This document shows positions 1 to 10,601 of a DNA stretch of 64,000 nt, piece after piece. The stretch is taken from positions 1,989,501-2,053,500 of the forward strand of contig CAUEEP010000727.1 in NCBI GenBank assembly GCA_958450365.1, written 5' to 3'. Both the position numbers and the translations under genes were made by a program. Each line of letters starts with the position of its first letter. The first letter of the stretch is position 1. The DNA comes from Mesorhabditis belari (lineage: Eukaryota > Nematoda > Chromadorea > Rhabditida > Rhabditidae). The notes beneath the pieces were generated by a model. The model was not told where the DNA came from. It saw only the letters and a list, made by a program, of their open reading frames with translations, and made no database searches.

Positions 1-298
1 AATAAGAGTTAATACCATTTTTCTGTTGATATATTTTTTTGTTTTACGCATTTTGTCTCAATTATAATTATGTGATGGCTTTGCAGAATCTTCTATTCAT
101 TTGCTTCTTGTTATTTAGGTTAGGCTTTTAGTTCTTGAGGTGCCTGTTGCATATGGGTATTTTGGTTTAATAAACTTGAATATATCTTTTTATTGTAAGA
201 CGAAATGTTTTGTCACTATATTTTGAAAGTTAAATGAGCGATTGTGAGTAAATCATGCACAACTTGATAATGAGGTTCATGAGATTTTCAAATTTTAG
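1..298. other. Intergenic, no gene seen
   Basis: AT-rich sequence with no open frame flanked by plausible splice sites. It may hold the promoter or outron of the ORF that starts at 299. Confidence 0.4.
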
Positions 299-577
299 AT
301 GCCCCGTAGCGTAGTGAGGGTCAGGAGGTCGTCGTCAACCGATCCACTATCTCCACCCACACTTCTGGGTTGATTTTTGAACGAATATTCGATTTATTTG
401 ATTGTTTAGCCCGAATCTGGCACTTCTTTACCGGTAATGAAAGATGGACGAGTTATCACATCTCTGTTTTCTTCATCACGTTTTTCAGGTGGGTATACAG
501 AGTTAGATAGGCTCTATCCTAAAACAAAGGTCCGTGCTCTGAAACTCATTTTTTATTTACTCAAACTTTACTCATAA
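299..577 (+). CDS. Possible small spliced ORF upstream of SLC37 gene
   Basis: An ATG at 299 directly follows a TTTTAG acceptor, as at a nematode trans-splice site. Exons 299-368, 410-433 and 489-529 join in frame with GT/AG boundaries and give 45 residues beginning MPRSVVRVRRSSS and ending YPKTK. Without splicing at 529 the frame runs on to a stop at 575-577. I do not recognise the product. It could be a small protein of about 60 residues or 5' exons of the next gene. The phase-consistent splicing across two introns is the only support. The last exon overlaps the outer edge of an inverted repeat of the SLC37 5' exon. Confidence 0.3.
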
Positions 578-1042
578 GGATATTTTTAATGAAGAACTTA
601 CCATCAATTGACATGTCTCTACTTTCTTTGGTTTTTCTTCCTTCCCCTTTCTGTTCATCTGAGGTGGATAGAGAGTCGGTCTTGGATGAATTGAATCCAA
701 AAGAATTGGACTCGAAAAAGGAAAGCTCAAACGGTCTGGGGTTGGTGGTGGTGGTAGAGCCGGTCGTTTTAGAGTTGCAGGAAGTGAGTCCGTTTAAGTT
801 GAGCTCTGTCGTCGCAAATTCGGACGAGGATTTCACGCGACTAAAAGTTTTTGTTCCCAATTACAATCCCTCCAGTGAAAAATTCCTCATCCAAGCAAGA
901 TCCACCTCATTCTCAAGACGAACAGAAAGGAAGAAACACCAAAGAAAGAGAAACATGTTAATTGATGGTCAGTTCTTCATTAAAAATATACTTATGGCTA
1001 AGGTTTTAGTAAATAAAAAATTAGTTTCAGAGTTCGGATCCT
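530..1042. repeat. Inverted partial duplication of the SLC37 5' exon and intron
   Basis: The stretch at about 530-690 is the reverse complement, with scattered differences, of about 880-1040. The right copy holds the proposed first coding exon, its donor at 968 and the acceptor TAGTTTCAG at 1030. The left copy carries the same arrangement on the minus strand, including a stronger donor (GTAAGT) after its ATG-TCA-ATT-GAT-G. The minus-strand version reaches a stop a few codons after its acceptor, so it is probably not a working gene. Confidence 0.7.
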
Positions 1043-3016
1043 TGCCACCTAATTTGTTGTGTTTTAGTTTTGCATTTATTCACGCTACTCGAAAGACGCT
1101 TTCTACAGTCAAATCATCAATGATACATGTAATTTTCGTTTGAATCTAGGTATATAACTTTGTGAAATGTTTAGGTGTGGGTCGTTAACTCGTCGGATTC
1201 ATCGTTGTTTCCAACTAAACAAGCAGCTGAAGAATTCCTGGCCTTCTTGGACTTTGGCTTCTTGGTGGCTTATGCTGTTGTAAGTTTCGGATTATTATAA
1301 ATATTTCTGTTCTAATTTTATATTTAGGGTCTATTTTTTGGCGGAATCCTCGGTGATCGCTATAACCCACGAATTGTGCTTTCAATAGGAATGTGGTTGT
1401 CGGCAACGACTGTAAGCTGTTTAATCTCAACATTTTATAATTGATTTTAGGCATTTTTCTTTGGCTTCATGACGGAACAATATCACATATACAACAAAGT
1501 GCTTTATGCGATTCTTTGGATTAGCGGCGGATTATTTCAAAGTGTCGCATGGCCAACGGAGGTAACCAGTTTATTTGCAATGTCAAAGACTTTAAAAACA
1601 AATTAAAGGTTTGTATCATGGGTAATTGGTTTGGGCACGCTTCACGTGGAATTGTGATGGGATTATGGAGTGGCTGCGCGAGTGTTGGAAACATTATTGG
1701 GACAATTATCACCAGTCAAGTTGTGCCACTAGGATACCAGGTAATTTTTTTAAAGCATAAAACATAAAACTATAATTTTAGTGGGCATTCGCTGTCAATT
1801 CATCAATTCTCTTCTTTTTCGCGTTTGTTGTCTTTTGGCATCTCGTCCCTGCTCCTCGGCTTGTAGGTCAAAAATTTGAATACAACCTCATAGTTAATGT
1901 ATTTTTCTTTTTAGGTTTGCCAGAACCTACAGAAACTCCAGATGAAAGAAATCGAGTTATTGAAGAAAGCAGTGAACGACCAAAACCGATCTCATTTTGG
2001 AGAGCTTGGTTTCTTCCAGGTGTAATTCCGGTACGGATTAATATTAATTAATTTTAATTATATTCTATTTAGTTTTCTCTTTCTTATGCATGCCTCAAAA
2101 TGGTCAACTATGGGTTTTTCTTCTGGTTACCTATGTACTTGCAAACGTTGAAAATGTCAGAAGGTTGGAAGAGGTTTTGTTTCTTGATTTCCATTGTTTT
2201 AGCGGATGCCGATAAATTATCGATGTGGTACGACGTAGGTGGAATCATCTCGGCCATCGTTGCAGGAGCTGTTTCGGTGAATTTAAATCAAAAAATGTTA
2301 TATTATCTGACTTTCAGGATCACTACAAATCAAGAACACCAATTGTTGTGGGGATGCTAGTGTGTGGAATTTTTTCACTTTGGGGATATTCCAGTTAGTG
2401 TTTATGCATTTCACAAGCGAAGTTGTTCATTTTTAGAAAGCCCACCAGACTTCTATATTAATGGTTGTATGTTGGCGATTGCGGGCTTTTTCGTTGGTGG
2501 GCCGGCGAACATGATCTCGGGAGCCATCTCAGCAGACTTGGGTATAGTTTTAAATAAGGTTTTAAAAGCTTTTTTTCCTCAGGAAAAGCGCGCGAAATTC
2601 GTGGCAACGCCGAAGCGTTGTCTACGGTGACTGGAATAGTGGATGGGACGGGCTCAGTATGTTCTGGAATCGTTTTGGTTTGAGATGTTATTTAGGTTGG
2701 CGCTGCATTGGGACAACTTCTCATTCCATCGGTGGAATTGTGGTTCGGATGGACTTTTATCTTCTATGGCTTTATAATTATGGTACTCAGGCTTTGTTTC
2801 ATATTTTCGTCATTAAGCCATTCAGTTAATTCTGACGATTGTGTGCATCTTACCTTTATTTATGCGAGAAGTACGAGCTTGGCATACGGCCAGAAATGAA
2901 AGAAACACTAATTCGGAGCAAGAAGGGTTATTGCAGGTTGAGTTCTTTTTAAGCTAGCTCAACGAAAAGTTCAGGAGGATAATAACTACGAGGGTAATCA
3001 CGAACATCTGGCTTAA
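955..3016 (+). CDS. SLC37-type sugar-phosphate exchanger (MFS)
   Basis: This is a multi-exon major facilitator transporter of the SLC37 family, which exchanges sugar phosphates for inorganic phosphate, usually at the ER membrane. Family signatures appear in order: HATRKTLSTVKSSM in the first membrane segment (1080-1125), FLAFLDFGFLVAYAV (1175-1276), the GILGDRYNPRIVLS loop, MVNYGFFFWLPMYL (2100-2141), and TVTGIVDGTGS near the end. About twelve exons join in phase through introns of roughly 40-55 nt and end at TAA 3014-3016. The first exon (955-967, MLID+G) joins 1031-1128 in frame. The frame is open upstream of 955, so the true start is uncertain. A3-like versus A2-like membership is not settled. 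Confidence 0.9.
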
Positions 3017-3842
3017 TTTACACTTGTTTTCGACATCATATCCTAGTTTTGCCGAATCTTATATGTATGTACTTACTTGTACACTTTATCTGCTCTTTAA
3101 CTAAACACTTTATCAATAATTTAAAAAATAATTTTTTTTCTCTGAAAATATGTTTCGGGTTATGTTTAGGCATTCATGCCTATTTCTGTGATAAACAATT
3201 TATCTAGCTTGTGATTTTTTTCTGTAAATACCTTCAATAAACGTGTTACATGTGCATGTGTTTGTTGAAAGAAAAGCGCCGAGTTTACCCAAAGAATGCC
3301 TCAATTTGTATGTAGTTTAGTTATTAGTTAGATGATGTAGTTAACTCTCTAACTCTCAATGGAGGGTAGACAGATTGCCCTTTGAGAGGATAGAATGCGG
3401 CTTAGTAGCAAAAACGGCCTTCGTAGTTGAGTAGCTAAGCTCTCGCTTCCCACTCCAAAGGTGCGTGGTTCGACCCCACCCGGTGACTTGTCCCTTAAAA
3501 GTTAGTTCCAAATCCTTTGGTGGGTGGTTCCTTTTTCATGGTGTCCACTGTATTTACTTCATCATATAGCGCAATATTTTTCTATCCATCTTGTGGGCTG
3601 ATTGCCACTCAAAGAAATTTGATGCTATCAATCTTTTCATCGTGAATTTTAGTTTTATAAGTACTGTGCGTAACCATATTCTTTCGTTCAACTGGTGCCG
3701 AAAAAGTTTTGTAATGTTTTCTGGAAGACTTAACAAAGAAAAATTTGAATTTTTCCAAAATTTGCATTTTAATCTTTTAATTTGTCCGTTATATTCAGCA
3801 GAATGAGGTCATCGAAGTCATTCCTCGTTATTCTCTCCTGCA
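3017..3842. other. Intergenic region
   Basis: The 3' flank of the SLC37 gene, with AATAAA at about 3237 (CAATAAACG). It then holds a tRNA-like remnant at about 3416-3488 and AT-rich DNA without a supported gene. The ORFs between 3554 and 3806 have no splice context or family likeness. Confidence 0.5.
3416..3488 (+). pseudogene. tRNA-like remnant
   Basis: It contains a perfect B-box GGTTCGACCCC at 3467-3477, with an A-box-like TAGTTGAGTAG about 45 nt upstream. The length resembles a tRNA, but the acceptor and anticodon stems do not pair. It is therefore a tRNA pseudogene or a tRNA-derived short interspersed element. Confidence 0.35.
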
Positions 3843-5068
3843 ATGTGGTGGGCGACGGCAGCCGCTTCAACAGCACTCTTGCCACTCATCGCGGCAATCG
3901 GATGTGGAAAAAAGGTTGGTGCTTTTTTATAGTTTCTTTTTTGATACTTTTTGATTTTTTTTTATATGGTACGATAGAAAGCGTATGACTTTGTTACTTT
4001 CACATGCACTTAAGCATTTTACTGTTTAGAAAAACAAGCGCGTTCCAAATGAGCCGATCGAAAAAGCCGAGTGGCCGAGCACGAACAAGCCGGAATCGCA
4101 AGCCAAAGCACAAAAGTCCGAGGCCAGATGTGCCTGCTGTGCCTCCTGCGCCTGTTGCGCCTGTTGCGCCTGCTGCGCCTGCTGCAAACCAGCTGCGCCT
4201 GCTACAAACCAAAATGCTCCGAAACCACTAGGACAATGTGAAATTGCTGGTTTGTTTGTTTGTTTTACTTAGCATACGCGTTTATTTTTTTTAAGGAACT
4301 CATGGTCCTAACCAGAAGTTGGCTGGAATCGGCGGAGAATGCTTTGGAGACAGAGGTGGTGGTGCTGCTCCCGGTGCTCCAAGTGGAGGACCCAAGGCAC
4401 CACAACAAGGCGGAGTAGTAGGTCAGTGTTTTGGGTTTTTTTACTCTTAATATGATGCTCTTAATAATATACTCTTTAGGTACTTACGACCCAAACTATC
4501 AGACCTTGGCTGGCATCGGTGGCGATTGTTTCGGAAACGACAAGAATAAGGCGTCAGGAGCTGGAGCTGGACCTAAGGCACCACAACAAGCTGGAATTGC
4601 TGGTTAGAATTTTTAGCTTATACATGTTTAGATTGTTTAGGCATCCATGATCCTAATTACCAAACGCTGGCCGCAGTTGGAGCCGATTGCTTTGGACAAG
4701 ACAAGAAAGCTGCTGCCAAGGGGCCTGCAGTACCGGCCAACAAAGCTGCCGTTGCTGGTTCGTTTTATTTTCAAGCGTAAAGACATTAAACTTTTTATCT
4801 TTAGGAACACACGATCCTAATTACCAAACGCTGGCCGCAGTTGGAGCCGATTGTTTTGGTCAAGACAAGAAAGCTGGACCCAAGGGACCCGCAGCTCCAG
4901 CAAACAAAGCCGCCGTTGCAGGTTTTTATTTTTGTCATATTTTTGTTTAGAATAATAGATTTTTATTATCAAGCAATTTTTTTTATTTCAGGTACCCACG
5001 ATCCAAATTATCAAACTTTGGCTGGAGTCGGCGGCGAATGTTTCGGAAACGACAAGAAGAAGAAATAA
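3843..5068 (+). CDS. Secreted or lipid-anchored repeat protein, one repeat per exon
   Basis: Seven exons encode about 285 residues. Exon 1 (3843-3914) encodes a hydrophobic leader, MWWATAAASTALLPLIAAIG followed by CGKK, which looks like a signal peptide or membrane anchor with a possible lipidated Cys. Exon 2 (from 4029) is polar and then carries a run of alternating Ala and Cys, about 14 cysteines in 19 residues. Exons 3-7 each encode one repeat of the form GTHDPNYQTLAGVGGECFG+DK, separated by Gly/Pro/Ala/Lys linkers. All repeat introns are in the same phase, splitting the leading Gly codon, so exons can be duplicated or skipped without a frame break. Exons 5 and 6 are nearly identical. Stop is TAA 5066-5068, with AATAAA at 5207. 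I recognise no named family. An ATG at 3803 is out of frame. Confidence 0.75.
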
Positions 5069-5640
5069 TCAACCACCAGCGGATTCATCAACAACTCTAA
5101 TACATTTGCTATCAACAACTTGGCTAAACCTGTTTCTTAAATTTCGATTGATTAGACTGGCCTCGGGAAAATTCATATTTTGTTGTATTTTTCGGATGAT
5201 CCAAGAATAAATATTTATGGCCAAATATCAAAGATTTTGTAAAGTGTTTGAAGCTCCAAAGAAATATCAGTGCTAGGTAATTTCGCCCAATCTAATGTGT
5301 GGACGATGCTGGGTGGTTAGTTGCTTGTCCTTTGTCGAAATCTCGAACGTAGTCCTCTTTCTCTTTTCTCTGGACATGCCCCCTTCCCCTTTTCTGGGTC
5401 TCCTTGGATCCCATACTTTTCACTCGTTGTCGGCTTTTACTGCGTCCCGAGGTGGACGCTCTATCCGCCCGTTTGCCCTATCCATTCACTCTAGTAACCG
5501 CTTAAAAAAGATCGACAAGGTTTCTCCTCGCGTCAAAATCAATAACTGTTTGTCCTTACTTTCATTTTCTTCCATTTCCCGCCGATCACCACGTGGGTAG
5601 TTTGCTAAACACCTATTTGTGGCTTTTTTAGCCCGCATAA
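5069..5640. other. Intergenic region
   Basis: 3' UTR of the repeat-protein gene followed by pyrimidine-rich sequence. The 101-codon open frame at 5295-5600 has no splice or family support and I do not regard it as a gene. Confidence 0.4.
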
Positions 5641-5646
5641 AACTAT

Positions 5647-6446
5647 CTATTGGTGTAAAAATTTGTCAACGACGACAACGGCGCGCCCAAATGCTGCACT
5701 TATTCGTCGTATGATGCAATTCGCGGCGAGAGATGGAGTACCCCTTGTCTGGTATAAAATCTTGCAATTTGCCCAGTGATATTTTCCTAAAATTTTGGGT
5801 TTTTCCCTGTTGATATCGATCAAAATGCATTTTTTTTGTACAACTACCCGATAAGCCATCATTGAGTTAGTGGCTAATCTTAAATTTTTCCATCTTTTGA
5901 TGTATCAGTCAAAATCGACCTTATGATTTTGCATCGCTACAGTCCAAACACTGATACTCATTCGATCTTTTCTGTTCGAAAAGCGTACTTATAACAAAAT
6001 TGAATTTTTGTCCTTGAAAGCCGTGTTTGTATTTTTGTCCATCATAAGTTTTTCCCCCACCAAAATCCTTACATGCCTTGATGCAACCCGCATCATAACG
6101 GGAAATATTTCTCTCTCTCAATATGAGTTCATCTCTCAGCACGCCGCTATATAAGGCTGAGATTCATCTTTTAACTTTGACACCTCATGACCGGAAATCC
6201 GCCAAAAAATCCATCTGATTTCCACCAAAGCATTGTTGTTCAGACAAATAATTTGTTCCCTTTAAATTTTTGATTATTTTTCTGGGAACATTTTTGCGAT
6301 GAGATGGCCTTTCTCTGTGCTCGGCGCTTCATATCTTTCGTTTTCATCAAACGCTTTTTTTCCGGGTAGTCGATCGACAAAGTCTCGTCAATGAAATTTC
6401 CCAACTTCTCACAATTTCTCGTGACCATATCATCCAATTTGTTCAA
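5647..6446 (-). pseudogene. Possible degenerate minus-strand gene
   Basis: Three successive minus-strand open segments (6446-6240, 6142-5921, 5862-5647) together cover most of 800 bp but do not join cleanly by obvious introns. The middle one has a mixed polar composition and ends YQCLDCSDAKS, slightly resembling a zinc-binding module such as FLYWCH. That resemblance is weak. It could be a decayed gene or transposon remnant, or chance. Confidence 0.3.
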
Positions 6447-6490
6447 ATTTTCATATTATGAAAATAGCTTAATTGTTTTTTTATTTAGAA

Positions 6491-8451
6491 ATGGTAATTA
6501 ATTTTGATTGGGCGCCTTCTACGTCGGTTGCCAATTTGACGAGCGAACAAGTTGTGCAGCTATGCGGTGTGCTCAACTCAACCTTGGACCTTCAGGCAAT
6601 CACGAGCACGAGCACTGCAGAGGTATGTTTAACTCTTTCAAACAAATGGAATATATGTACTATTTTTAGGTTTTCTCATCAACCACCATTCCGTTGCATC
6701 CTCGTCCCTCCACGATGATGGGTAAGCAAATTTTTTTGTTACCAGAACTGTCTTACTGTTCAGCGGTCACAATTGGATTCCTTTTTGTCTCACTGATCAA
6801 TCTTTGTGCAGTTGCCGGAATCGGTGTGATGCGCTATCTTTCGAAAAATGTCTATAATCAGGTATTATCAGTTGTCTAGCTTTCAAGTTAATTTTTCCTT
6901 TTAGGTGATCACATTTTTCGTTGGTCTCGGTGTCGGCTCTCTATCTGGATCGAGTTTTTACCATCTCTTGCCAAATGTAATAGCTTTTTTATTTTTAAAG
7001 CTACGTTCAAATTTAGGCGCACCCGGCTCTGCTTGAAGAAGTCGACGAATATGGAAATCTCACTCACTCGTATCTGCGGATGGCCCATTTTTCACTTCTT
7101 GGCATCTATACGTTTTTCATGTGCGACAAGATCATAAAGATTATTCTGGAGTGTAAAAAGGTAATTTTTATATGTCGGTTCAATAAGATTTTTTGGTTTT
7201 GCAGAAATCACGTGGTGCTGAGTGCAGTACGGCGGAGACGGGTCGCGCTGGCTGGACCATTGAGAGAAAAGGAAGTGGAGACGTGAGTGATCGCAGTGAA
7301 AAAGCCTTGCTGAATGGCCATCACAAGGTAAAACCAAAGGAATTAATGCACGGATAAAAGTAATATAAATTAATTCTTGTCTGAGCTTTTAAAGTCAGCG
7401 AATATGGAAATCTCACTCGTAATCTTTATTTTTAGAGTTGTGAGGAAATTCCCCTACAACCGGTCACGAATGGAGCATTTGGCGGTAGCAGGATGAGCGA
7501 ACAGGTAACTTTGGTTGGAAGTTAAGGATATTTATTCTTTTGTTTAGGCGCACGGTGTTTGCGTCCATGATCATTCGATCGAATGGCAAGTTGGTCAATC
7601 GTCTGGACAGGCAATTGCGGTTTGTTTGTTAGTTATTTACAATATCTAAATTTGTTTAGGCTGTTGCATGGATGATCATCTTTGGAGATGGTTTTCACAA
7701 CCTCATCGATGGGATCTCTATTGGTTTGTCGGAGACTTTAAACTTAGTTTATAACATTGATTTTAGGTGCTGCTTTCTCGGAATCGATTCACTCGGGCGT
7801 TTCTGTTGTCCTTGCCGTTCTCTGCGAAGAATTCCCGCATGAGTTAGGTATATAAATTGGCATTGTATTTAGAATACTTCCCATTTAGGTGATGTGGCAA
7901 TTTTGGTGGCTTCCGGCATGACCCTTCGCCAGGCTCTCATCTACAATCTGCTCTCTGCCATGACGTGCTATATTGGATTTGCATTTGGGGTTGGTCACGT
8001 TTTTTTTCCAATTTGGTCTAATCTTTTTTCCAGGTGGTGGTCGGTGAAATTGGACCGGATTCAACAAAATATGCCTTTGGATTGGCTGGCGGAATGTTCC
8101 TCTACATTTCATTGGGATGCATGGTGGGTTCTCTTTCGTGTTTGAACTATATTTTTATTTGGTTTGAATTTGTATAAAGTAAAGAATAAAATTTAGATGC
8201 CAGAAATGAAGAAGGCTATGGAGGAAGCCTTAGAAGTTTCACTTGCCCATGGAATCAAGGTTGATGTTTATTGAAGTGTTTATTGAATTTTTTTGTCGAA
8301 TAGATGAATTTAAGATTTGCATAATGAGAAAAGGCTTTTCCACTAAAATTAAAACGTAATTTAGGTCTTGGTTTTGCAAACGGTTGGCATGTTCTGCGGT
8401 CTAACGCTGATGTACGTGATGTCTCGCTATGGCGAAGAGATTTCGATCTGA
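6491..8451 (+). CDS. ZIP metal transporter (SLC39A8/A14-like, LIV-1 group)
   Basis: A zinc/iron-regulated transporter family protein that imports divalent metals across the plasma or endosomal membrane. The diagnostic metal-binding helices are present: HNLIDGISIG (about 7699-7730) and CEEFPHELGD (about 7816-7895), the latter typical of the SLC39A8/A14 branch, then SGMTLRQALIYNLLSA, GLAGGMFLYISLGCM and a C-terminal VGMFCGLTLMYVMSRYGEE. About a dozen exons join in phase. The His-containing cytoplasmic loop (HGVCVHDHSIEWQ) sits before the core helices as in the family. The start at 6491 follows a TTTAG acceptor by two bases, but the N-terminus lacks an obvious signal peptide, so a further upstream exon is possible. 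Stop is TGA 8449-8451. Confidence 0.9.
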
Positions 8452-10040
8452 GAAGCGAAATTAGATTTATAAAATCGTTTGTATTTTAGCTTAGACTTAA
8501 TGCTCATTTATGAATAGCTTTTTAAAATTTCCCATTATGTTTGTAGAATGTCGTTGTTAGTCTAGTTTCTTTACTATGTAAATGATCGTATTTTAAAGCT
8601 CCACCTTTCGGGTAGAGTTTTTGATTTTGTGCAAATTTTTCGGTGAATCTATGAGTATCTCTTTTTAAAAAGGAGCCGAAGTGCATAATGTGAAAATATA
8701 AGTCGGGGCTTATAGCATAACGTTTCCTAACTCAATCTGCTTAATATTGTTGTTTAACGCCTTTTTATAATATGTTGTGATTTTCTTTTGATTGCTTATT
8801 TTGATATTTGATAAAAATTAGATTTTTCGGAATATGAAAGACTTCAAATGTGTAAAAAGGAATGAGTCGATATTTGTAATCGAATGGGGCTCATCATGGT
8901 TTTTTAAATTTTTACCTCATTCACTCGAATTACATTACATCGATTCTCGAAAAACTAAAAGACCACTGATTAAGGCCTGGAGTTAATTTTTTTAACCTTT
9001 AAAACAACTCAAATTTATCTAGACCTAGGGAAGTACTGACTTGTGCTTTTATTACCGACAAATCTAGTGCCAAATAAAAAAAAACTGCCAACAACAACCA
9101 CCACAAAATTTGCATTTAAATAAATCTACTGTCGGCACGTAGCAGCAATTTTTTTTTCTTTAAAAGCATACAGGCTTTGGTTAGTCGCCCCGAAAAGTAA
9201 ACTTTCCTTGTTCAAGAATCGTACAAAGTTGCACGGATAAATCCTATTGTTCTGGGTGCCGACACCGGGAATCACCAAGAGATGGGGAAACGGTGAGAAA
9301 CTGGGTATAATTGGAGTGATTTCTTCGCTTGTGTTTCGACAAGAGCTTTTTCTGGGGTTGCCCGGGGCAGCAGCACCGGACCCTATCCCTTCCCCCCCCC
9401 CCTTTCTCCCTTTTGCTCTTCCTTCACTCAACTCGATTTCCCCATCCTGAGGCTTCTCCCCCTTCTCTGTACCACTCTTCTCATTTATCTACCAACTATT
9501 TATGTTGATGCCTGTTCAACACATCTGTCCACCTGGATATGCGCACTCTCCTCTAATTTCACCCCTTCTTCCCCCTTCCCCTCCTCTCCATTCATATTTA
9601 CCGCTTGCTTTCCATTTCACTTTCCCACTTAAACCCTAATTGAGGTTTTCCGGCTTTGTTCTAATCGACTTATCCGTTTTTTCTCTTTTAGATCTTTTCC
9701 TTTGGGCTTTTGATATTCTGTTACCTATAGGGATTACTCTTGAGATCGCTTTCTAAAAGATGCCCCTAGAAGAAGCTACCGTAATCCGGTGGTTTTTGGT
9801 GGAAATAATAAGTTGGGCTTTTGTGACACTTGCAGGCGAGATTGAAAGCTAGATCTATTATCGGTCTTGAATTCACAAAGGCATTTAGAGTACGGTAGCT
9901 TTCCCTGGGGCACATCTTTTAGGAAATAAAATGTAAACAGATAATAGTGAGTCAAAAACTTTAGGAATGTTGCTTTGGGGTTGATTGGATGGATTGAGTG
10001 AGAGTTGAGAGGTGCGAATGAATGATATGTTTTATGTGTT
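8452..10040. other. Intergenic region
   Basis: The first part is ZIP 3' UTR and AT-rich DNA. From about 9360 the plus strand becomes C/T-rich, with a run of ten C's near 9391 and CCCCTTCCCC blocks to about 9600. That part may be regulatory. Two copies of a short dispersed repeat (CTAAAAGATGCCCC / TACGGTAGC) lie at 9752-9790 and 9893-9925. No gene is supported. Confidence 0.4.
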
Positions 10041-10265
10041 GTGTACAACAACGTCCACAACAACAACAGAAACAGAAAGAAGAAACTCGAGAGCATTGCT
10101 ATTGTACAAGAGTTCGGTGAGCTTGAGCAGAATTCTTATAAATTTATCTATAAAATTTTTAAAACATATCCAGATCTGCTAGCTTTTATCCCAAAAATTT
10201 TTTTTTCTTTTCAGCTTGGTCTCCATTGCGTCAACATCGCATTTACCCTCGATGAATCAAAGTGA
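10041..10265 (+). CDS. Globin-like fragment, possibly pseudogene
   Basis: A 74-codon frame contains IYKIFKTYPDLLAFIPK and, after a strong acceptor-like TTTTTCTTTTCAG at 10214, LGLHCVNIAFTLDESK. Both resemble globin pieces: the B-C region with the helper Phe and Pro, and the helix around the proximal His. Most of the domain is missing. It may be a globin pseudogene, the 5' end of the large gene that follows, or coincidence. I cannot connect it in phase to the exon at 10602. Confidence 0.3.
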   Translation: MYNNVHNNNRNRKKKLESIAIVQEFGELEQNSYKFIYKIFKTYPDLLAFIPKIFFSFQLGLHCVNIAFTLDESK

Positions 10266-10267
10266 AT

Positions 10268-10373
10268 ACTCTAACAGACTACTCTAACAGACTACTCTAA
10301 CAGACTACTCTAACAGACTACTCTAACAGACTACTCTAATAGACTACTCTAATAGACTACTCTAATAGACTAC
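10268..10373 (+). repeat. 13-bp tandem repeat
   Basis: Eight head-to-tail copies of ACTCTAACAGACT. The last three share a C-to-T change (CTAATAG), which shows the array grew by local duplication of a variant unit. Confidence 0.95.
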
Positions 10374-10601
10374 TTGTCGTGTACATTGAGCTCAAATTGT
10401 GTAAACACACCATTCCTGGTGCACTTGAGTCTTCATTCCTTTGCGGAAACGCCTTGGGAAAAATAGGTTGCGAGAAAAATGAAGGCTAAGAAAGAATAAG
10501 TTCTGAACTTTTAAACAAAAAGTGCACTAAGGAACAGTCTTCAGCAATTAAATTCAGAGTTTGAAAGCAATTCAAAAATCAATTTTATCAACTAATTCTA
10601 G

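Noticed and set aside
561..860. Minus-strand ORF of 99 codons as a separate gene
   Set aside because: It is the inverted copy of the SLC37 5' exon; after its splice site it stops within a few codons.
5295..5600. 101-codon plus-strand ORF
   Set aside because: No acceptor before the start, no recognisable domain, and it ends without a downstream exon.
9126..9450. Overlapping ORFs on both strands in a C-rich stretch
   Set aside because: Low-complexity CCC/TTCC sequence with no splice or family support.
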